A DNA stretch of 64,000 nt, taken from NCBI GenBank assembly GCA_009760855.2, contig WPIO01000016.1, positions 4,981,001-5,045,000 on the forward strand, written 5' to 3'. The stretch is from Cristatella mucedo (lineage: Eukaryota > Bryozoa > Phylactolaemata > Cristatellidae). Made by a program: the position numbers and the translations under genes. The notes under the pieces were generated by a model. That model saw nothing but the letters and a program-made list of their open reading frames with translations. It had not been told where the DNA came from and did no database searches. Below, piece by piece: positions 56,366 to 64,000 of this stretch; positions within the stretch are counted from its first letter, which is position 1; every line of letters begins with the position of its first letter.

Positions 56366-56662
56366 ACACATTGTAGAACTCGCTTCCACAGTTCTTACGA
56401 AACGACACCTTTTCTCCTGCTGTCGACAGCTGCACGCCGCTACTAGCCGTCCCGAGCTGCTGCTTCCACGCTACTCACTTACTCGACTGCCCTTCTAACT
56501 CAGCTATACGTCCCACTCTCTTTTTTTTGCGTGAGATGAAGTCTGCTGGCTACTGAAAGCCGCATAAGCTTAGAGTGTTCTACAGAAACTTGTGCTGCCT
56601 AGCACCCCCAGGTGACCTTTGTAGCTGTGTAGAGTTGCAGACAGAGATACTATATATATAAT
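56366..56662 (+). mobile_element. LINE B 3' end
   Basis: GTAGAACTCGCTTCCACAGT, CCCGAGCTGCTGCTTCCACG, a decayed TCTACAGAAACTTGTGCTGC and GTAGAGTTGCAGACAGAGAT, ending in a TATATA run. Confidence 0.8.
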
Positions 56663-56749
56663 GCATTGCGTGCCTTCAATTTTGAGCGAGGCCAGCTTCA
56701 AACAGAGAAAGCTCCCCAAAGAAGCTCGTAGTACTCGAATATCCTCTGA

Positions 56750-57162
56750 AAGTCGAAAGCATATACTTCGCAACCTCAAATCATTTGGAAACCGTGCCTT
56801 CAGTTTGCTTGCCTCAAAAAGCCTGCAACTCACTCCCGACTTGAGTCACGACATATCCTGACTTGACCACATTTAAAAAGAAACTAAAAACATGCATCTA
56901 TTGATCACAGCAGTTAGTGGGTCCCTGTGATTCACCCTTTATGTGCTTATGCATGCCGATACTGGGCATTCTGCCACTAACCACACTTGCATGCAGACCC
57001 TGTGCACGGCACCCCTAACCATGTTATTCTAGTTGTTTAATGAGCATGCTACCACTAACCAGTGGATCGCGCTTCCTTTGCAGCAAATGTAAAGTGCCTA
57101 GAAAGAGATTGAGTTCTCTGAGGGCGCTATATCAAATGTATTATTATTATTATTGTTATCAG
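56750..57162 (+). mobile_element. LINE A 3' part
   Basis: NLKSFGNRAFSLLASKSLQL, the 3' UTR, an intact hairpin (about 57094-57127) and then GCTATATCAAATGTATTATT. The tail is intermediate between the (TTA)n type and the SINE2 tail. Confidence 0.88.
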
Positions 57163-58254
57163 TTCTGAAAATATCCATCGAATAAATTAATCACTAGCGA
57201 TACTACTGTGGCAAATTAATGTATTGTGAAGTTTTCGAGTCTTTGTTAGGCATAAAGTTATATATTTTAGGGTGCTATAAATGTGTCGTAATGTTATTAT
57301 TATATCGATGTGGGGAAGGTCAATCAGTACCTCAAATCCATGGTCACGCGGCTTTCAAGCAACTTGGAAAACAAAGGGCTCGCTTCGCATCTGGGATTTA
57401 GAAAAACGCACCCTTCAGATAGCTTCCTCTCCGGCCTCGTGATCGTTTTAAAGTTCAGCATTACTTAATCCCTTAGCCTGTATAATTGCAATAGCCGAGT
57501 TACTGTTTCGAGTACACACAGAAAAGCCATTACAGCCGTCTTAAGTTAGTCCGAATTGTCCCATAAGCAATCTATCGATGCATTCCGGACGTAGTTCGAT
57601 GGCTTACGTAATACGAGATTGTGAGTTTGCCCTTCTAATAAACGTCGGGAATGATTTTGCACGTTACTGATGGCGCCGCTAAATTGTCGACCGCTCGTGG
57701 GCCGTCATAGCGACGGCCGTCTTCGTCAGGCGAAACGTAGAAGCCTTACGTCCAACCGATTTACTTGGGCTGCTGCTTCTGCAGTGTTCGAAAGGCACGT
57801 TCACGATTTCTAGAAAGTAGACGGTTATTTATCGGATTTTCCGCGAAGGGCACTCCCAAGGCATGGGAAGGTGCAGGCTCTTCGCAGCTTGAAAACTAGA
57901 CACGAAAGACTAAACGAGAATGCGATTACAGCTCATTAAAATGTGCAGCGAAGTCGGCATTGGCTGACTCGTCAGGCCCGGTGTCTTTTTACCCGGGCTC
58001 CACTGCATACCTCAACAAATGACGGTGTGCATCCGGTACGACAGGATAGGTTAAACGTCTGGCTTGCAGGTGTTTACGAGATTTGCCCCTTAATGGGAAT
58101 GAGCAGTGCATGCGAAAATTGCAGGCAGCTAGTTCTCAGCTGGAGTACAAATCACTAGCTAGTCATAAAGAGATACGCCGATTTTCACGTTCGTCGTCGT
58201 GGGACAACGTTTGTCTATGTCCATCTGCAATCACTTGTCGAAAACTTTGCCAGA
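57163..58254. other. Spacer, no gene recognised
   Basis: Short frames only. Nothing with a domain or clear splice structure. Confidence 0.35.
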
Positions 58255-59075
<821 letters not shown>

Positions 59076-59090
59076 GTGCGTGCGTGTGTC

Positions 59091-59790
59091 CCGGTTAACA
59101 TACGTTATACTAGCCTAGTTCGACAGGGAAGGAGCGTCCTCAATCCCTGCACTGCTCCAAAAACTTTGGCGAACCCAGCTCCACCCAGCCACTTCCGTCT
59201 TAAAGCCGCCCAGCACTACCGACGATTCAAAGGCGAACGGTAGTGAGTTTCCCGCTCTCTGTATTTGCGGTAGACTTTATTGCACGATGCGAAAGGTTAC
59301 CTGCAATCGTGGTGCCAGCGCTAAACCTAACGGATGACAAACCATCGGGAAGCCTTGGTGCCTGGACCGGACGTTTAGGTCGACTTTTAAACAGCTTTTC
59401 GGTTATAATTTTTATTTGCATTAGCTTAGCCAGTTTTCATGGACTATACATCATTGGGCCCATGTCTGGCCTAGTGAAATTACATGGGAAGGAAATCGGC
59501 AGTAAAACAGGGAGGGACTCGAAAGGAAGTCGGCTGGCGCCATATGATCAAATGGAAGACCGCCATATACGCTGCTCGACGAAGCATTCCGTCCCGAATA
59601 ATCCCGGCGTCGTCTGTTACAATACCGCGTAGCGGACTGAGGCTTGGACGAGGGAAATCTCGGTGCGAGAGCACTTTCGCATTCATTTTTTTCATTTCAA
59701 CGGAATTCTCAAAGAGCTTGCGATGACTTGATGCGACAATTATTAGTACTTCTTAGGAAAGTTGTAAAAAAGCAAATCGCATTCGTAAGG
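59091..59790. other. Spacer, no gene recognised
   Basis: A plus-strand frame at 59243-59632 (129 codons) has a hydrophobic stretch around LNSFSVIIFICISLASFHGL but no homology I can name and no upstream exon. Confidence 0.3.
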
Positions 59791-60138
59791 TCACGTTTCT
59801 GCATTCTCTAGAGAAATTTTAGACAGCGAATAAAGGATGGCACAGGTCCCACTCAAGCATGAGCCAAGTAGCGGAAAAAGCAGGTGTTTCCCCTCCCATC
59901 GCTTCCTGCTTCCGCCGCCGCCGCTGCCCCCGCCAGCCGCTTCAAATGATTTGTTAACAAGCGTCGGGTTAAAGAGACGATTGCTACGGTTATTTTTACT
60001 AGGGATTTGAGTTTCGTGAGGCCTATCTGTCTGACAAGAGCGCTCAAGATCGAGCGACTCCGGCACGGATTCTGAAGGCGACGCAGAATGCGCGCTCTCG
60101 CACGAACGCGTATCCGGTGCATCATCTGTGGACGCCAT
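59791..60138 (-). CDS. Candidate N-terminal exon, unassigned
   Basis: Taking the internal ATG at 60138, the minus frame gives 115 residues starting MASTDDAPDTRSCESAHSAS. It is Ser/Glu-rich and polar, then has a Gly/Ser linker (AAGGGSGGGGSRKRWEG) and a possible membrane segment (LLFPLLGSCLSGTCAILYSL). The composition looks more like protein than most GC-driven frames here. No domain was recognised and no partner exon identified; chance is a real alternative. Confidence 0.25.
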   Translation of the reverse strand: MASTDDAPDTRSCESAHSASPSESVPESLDLERSCQTDRPHETQIPSKNNRSNRLFNPTLVNKSFEAAGGGSGGGGSRKRWEGKHLLFPLLGSCLSGTCAILYSLSKISLENAET

Positions 60139-61240
60139 TCGTGTAGGCTTTCGTGGTCGTGTGAGTATACGTGTGAGTGCCTGCGTGCGTGCGCGCACGC
60201 GCAAGCATGTGTGGCCGAGTGCCCGGCAGCCTAGAACTGTCACCGAGGCCTAGCTCCTCCATCGCCTGGGAACCATAAGCAAAGTGAAGAACGTGGCTCA
60301 GCAAGACACGAAAACCCAGTGGGCCGATCCGGTTAAAACTCGGCCGGCGACTCGCAGTGCGATGCGTGTTCCCGATGCTCTCTTCTACGATTGAGTACCT
60401 CTGAAACGGTCAAGGCCTGCCTCTATCGTCGTTGGCTTAATCTTAGCTGTACCCAGAGCTGCCGAACGTCTTCGACAACAACATTGCAAGCTGTCGTAGG
60501 ATCGGAAGTAGACGCAGCAGCCGACGCAGAAGCAGGGCGAATGAACCGAGAAAGCAGAGGGGGAGACAATTCTCAAGCAGGCGTTGGTTCTCGAAGCTGA
60601 ACCCTTGTCCAAGTGGCTCGCCGGGTCTTAATTGCAAAATGATACCCTGATAAAGATGTCCCTTGCCTGGCAATTAAGGAATTTTATTTTGAAAGTCACT
60701 CTTCTGAAAAGCAACAGATACCGTGCCGATAAGTTTACAGAAGCTGGTTCGTTTCGCTGGCTGTCCTTTTGGGAGTGTGATCTGTAGAAATAGACGAGTC
60801 GCTATCTGGACTTGAGCCGAGCTCAACTCGAGCTCTCGGGCTTCTGAGACAGCGGGTTAAATAGAACTCAAGGAGAAAACAGCTTATTCTTTCTTCTCTG
60901 TCACAAGCGAAACGACGTCCCTCTGCGACGAGCTAATGTTCGGCAACTGGTTTATAGCTCAGCGGCGGCACACTTTTGCAGTAAAATCGTAAGAGAATCT
61001 CGGATAGGTAGTTCTCGTCGTAGACGGTCTCGTGAGTCTCCCAAGCGCCAAGAGACCGGCGCCATGGACGCACGGCATCGGACAACCGTGCGTCGTCTGC
61101 TTCCCGTGATTAGTACTATTTACGGTATCTGCTATTTTAGCAGCAGATTTGAGATATCTTTACTTACTGCTTGCGCTCGGATTCAGGCAGGGCGAGCTGC
61201 GAACGATTTTTTGAGCGAGAGACAGTGTGTGAGCATCCCT
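60139..61240. other. Spacer, no gene recognised
   Basis: Contains a (GT)/(GC)-rich alternating tract at 60160-60210 and short frames on both strands without domains. Confidence 0.35.
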
Positions 61241-61244
61241 GGCC

Positions 61245-61463
61245 AATGTGCTTATGCGTGCTGACACTGTGCATGCTGCCACTAACCATACTTGCATACT
61301 GACCCTGTGCATGTCACCCCTAACCATGTTATTCATGTTGTTTATCAAGCATGATAACACTCACCATTCAATCGCGTTTCCCTTTGCAGCAAATGTAAAG
61401 CGCCTAGAAAGAGATTGAGTTCTCTGAGGGCGCTTTATCAAGTGCATTATTATTATTATTATA
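61245..61463 (+). mobile_element. LINE A 3'-end fragment
   Basis: GTGCTTATGCGTGCTGACAC through the intact hairpin (about 61398-61432) to (ATT)n. It is one of the cleanest copies of the 3' UTR. Confidence 0.92.
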
Positions 61464-61654
61464 AGGCAGGCATATCTAAGTCTCCCACCCCACTCCTAGG
61501 CGATACACAATGGAAGCGTGGGGGGGGGGAGGGCACGACGGAAGCGGATGGCAGGAGGGCGGCGAAGACAGCGAGTGGCTACGTTCGGGTGAACTCTCGA
61601 CAATGGACAGCTCGCTTCAATCTCCATGAATTTAAGTGAAAGTTAGTTAGTACG

Positions 61655-63035
61655 CAGCAATGTAATGTAATGTATCTCCGTCTGTAACTCCACAAAGTCA
61701 TAAAGACCATGTGGGTGTTACGCAGGAGAGTTGTGTGTATCGCAGTCACAGCCTAAGAGGCTTTCGGTTCAAGCATTCGGTAGCCAACAGACTTCGTCTC
61801 ACGCAACAAAGAGAAAGTGGGAAGCATAGCAGAGTCAGGAGAGCAGTTGAGGTAGTGAGTAGCATGGAACTAGCAGCTCAGGACCGCTGAAAAGGATGTG
61901 CCATATTTGGCAGTAGGAGAGTAGTTGTCGTTGCGTAAGAATTGTGGAAGCGAGTTCCACAGTCTAGGACCTACAGAGCTAAAGCTTCTGTCGCCAATGG
62001 TCTTTAAGCGGAGGGATGGGACAGCTAATTTATTGTCCACACAGGACCTGAGGGCGCGAACAGGCTGAAACTGATGCAGCAGTTCAGCTAGGTACGAAGG
62101 AGCCAAGTCGTGGCGGGCCTTGTGGGTCAGCGTAAGAACTTTGCTCTGTATCCTTTGCTCAACCGGCAACCATCCTAGCTTTTTCAGCAAAGGAGACACG
62201 TGCTCAAACCGCTGGGACTTGAAGACTAGCCTTGCAGCCATATTAATAGTCAGCTGCAGTGGCATAATAGCTTTCTTTGGCAGCCCAGCCAAGAGGGAAT
62301 TACAATAATCAAGCCGAGACAGAAATAAAGAGCTAGTTAATTTTTTTACAAGCCACTGAGGGAGACAGCTCCTAATCTTGGATAGGGATCGGATGTGATA
62401 GTTAGGTGTAGAGTCAGTCTTCTGAATGAAGCTTTTGAAGTTGAGGCAGCTGTCGAATACGACACCTAGATTTCGAGCACGCGGTGATGGCCGCACAGTA
62501 GCATCACCTATTAGAACAGCAAAGCCATCCAGCCACGCGCTCAGGTTGTCCTATGAGCAGCAGTTCGGTTTTATCATAATTTATTTTCAGGAAGTTTTCC
62601 GACATCCAGGATCGAATATCGGCAAGGCAAGCATTCAGTTTCTCAGTTGCCGCAGCAGATTCCGACGGTTTGAATGACAAATACAACTGAGTATCGTCAG
62701 CATAGAAGTGATATCCTATTCCATGAGCCTTAATCACTTTTTCCGAGAGTTGTGTATAAATGGAGAACAGCAAGGGACCAAGTACAGTCCCTTGAGGGAC
62801 TCCACAAGTGACCCTTCTCGTGTCTGAGACCTGACCCCCACACGACACGGATTGAACACGATCAGACAAGTATGATTTAAACACGTCCAGTGCTTCGTCT
62901 GCCAGACCGATCGTTGTTCTCAGTCGTTCAAGCAGAACTTCGTGATCAATGGTGTCGAAGGCAGCAGACAGATCTAGCAGAGCTAGGGCAGCCTCATTTA
63001 TACAGTGGGACAGAAGAGCCTTAGCAGCTATCACT
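61655..63035 (-). mobile_element. LINE B, longest copy
   Basis: The minus strand starts near 63034 in RT motif A (LALLDLSAAFDTIDHEVLLE). It has VTCGVPQGTVLGPLLFSIY and the catalytic HFYADDTQLYL. Near 62500 it shifts frame into 62496-61870, which carries NLGVVFDSCLNFKSFIQ, LDYCNSLLAGLPKKA and PRLWNSLPQFLRNDNYSPTA. The 3' UTR and the complement of a (TACAT)n-like tail follow (61655-61870). It is a second CR1/L2-type family, distinct from LINE A, and is 5'-truncated. The frameshift kills this copy. Confidence 0.93.
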
Positions 63036-63344
63036 CCTGCCGACAGTGCAGTTCGGGCAATAGAGCAGCGGAGCGTAAGATAGCGATCCTTGCGAGGGTC
63101 TACTTCGCGAAGCCGCGAGAACCTCCCCCCCCCCCCTGCTAAGACCAGGACGGCCGACGGCTGTGCGAGCGACGTAGGCCACCCACAAATGGTGCAGGTG
63201 CTCCGGGGTCGGGCAGTCCTCTGTGCGGCGAGCTAAGCACATAAAGGGTCATTGAATGAAGCCGTTAGAGACGCTCTGATGCTCATGGCTCGCTGTACCG
63301 TGAATCAGTCAGCTCACTATCGCCAGGTCATCTAGGACAAGCTG

Positions 63345-63375
<31 letters not shown>

Positions 63376-63525
63376 GAAGCTGCTGCTCTGAAGTCACGCT
63401 CGACAAAAACGGCCGTTGTGGCACGGCTGCTAGCTGGCACTTGTCACCTGATTGGCTGCTGCACCAGCCGATCGCCCCAGTTTGGTGCTGGCATCCTTCT
63501 TAGGCCTCCTCTCCAACCGCTGGCC
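63036..63525. other. Spacer with short (CT)n tract
   Basis: A G+C-rich stretch with a C run at 63125-63138 and a pure (CT)n of about 30 bases at 63344-63374. No gene seen. Confidence 0.4.
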
Positions 63526-63652
63526 TTAAGTTGGTTAAGGTGCTCTCGAAACGATCAAGGTCTGGCCGAGGCCGCGGGCTCAAACCCCATGGCATGAATG
63601 TGCAGCCCCTGAACAGACCTTATGTTCATTGAGGGCGCTATACGAATGAATT
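63526..63652 (+). mobile_element. SINE2 copy
   Basis: TGGCCTTAAGTTGGTTAAGG (box A region, slightly decayed), GGGCTCAAACCCCATGGCAT (box B), a weakened hairpin (CAGCCCCTGAACAGACCTTA) and GAGGGCGCTATACGAATGAA. Confidence 0.8.
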
Positions 63653-64000
63653 ATACACTTTTACATTTATAAGTTTCGGACTGCCATTTTCTGCGGCTGC
63701 TCGCGAGCTACTCGCGTCGTCGGGAATTGAGTGAGCCAGCAGTGCTCGAAAGACTGGTAGTACCAAACGATTCTTTTTATTAATATCATCTGGCAGCCCG
63801 CCCTGCAGCCTCGACCTCTTGCAGCCCTTGCTGCCTGCTGCACAGCGAACTATACCCGTACAGCTTAAAGGTGGGCTCGAACCTGGCTTGTCTCTCTAAA
63901 AAAAGAAGAGGAAATGACTGCGGATTACAAAACTAATTCATCCTCGATACAAGGCGACTTTGCACCAATGCTAAATATGCCGACTGAATCGGGTAGGTTT
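63653..64000. other. End of window, nothing recognised
   Basis: No ORF or repeat could be supported in the last 350 bases. Confidence 0.35.

Overview
The window is nuclear DNA from an animal, most likely an invertebrate; the phylum cannot be fixed from the sequence alone. The grounds are spliced genes with GT-AG introns, one motile-cilium gene (CFAP157), an ALP/Enigma/Zasp-type PDZ gene, and heavy loads of CR1/L2-type LINEs, tRNA-derived SINEs and non-autonomous DNA transposons. CpG is not depleted, and several long (CG)n runs occur near the putative promoters.

Layout. 1-18.5 kb is gene-poor: LINE fragments, SINEs, a 534-bp MITE with 45-bp inverted repeats (6537-7070), and a broken alanine-rich repeat ORF followed by LTR-like sequence (14.47-16.65 kb). 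18.6-26 kb is a CpG-rich block holding the first two coding exons of a PDZ-domain gene (21100-21841, + strand); the first intron appears to use a GC donor. 26.4-31.4 kb has a LINE with a 275-bp insertion and a 104-bp tandem triplication, a 620-bp Tigger/pogo-like element, and AT-rich DNA in which I see no gene. 32007-54592 (+ strand) is a nine-exon CFAP157 gene predicted to encode 572 residues; all intron phases agree. Its introns hold LINEs, SINEs, a decayed multi-copy protein pseudogene and a 365-bp CT array. 54.6-64 kb is again mostly repeats, including two more CT/GA arrays and a long LINE B copy, with weak minus-strand ORF candidates near 54.6-55.0 and 59.8-60.1 kb.

Most of the sequence follows from a few elements acting on each other. 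LINE A ends in a hairpin followed by (TTA)n. LINE B ends in repeated TACAT-like units. SINE1 and SINE2 have tRNA-type A and B boxes, and SINE2 carries the LINE A 3' hairpin, as expected of a SINE mobilised by that LINE. Nested insertions (SINE1 in SINE2, SINE1 in LINE A, SINE2 in LINE B) give a relative chronology. I found no convincing new multi-gene system. The best leads are the LINE A/SINE2 shared hairpin with a compensatory change, a CT array that appears to have grown out of that hairpin, the two non-autonomous elements, and the CFAP157 gene model.
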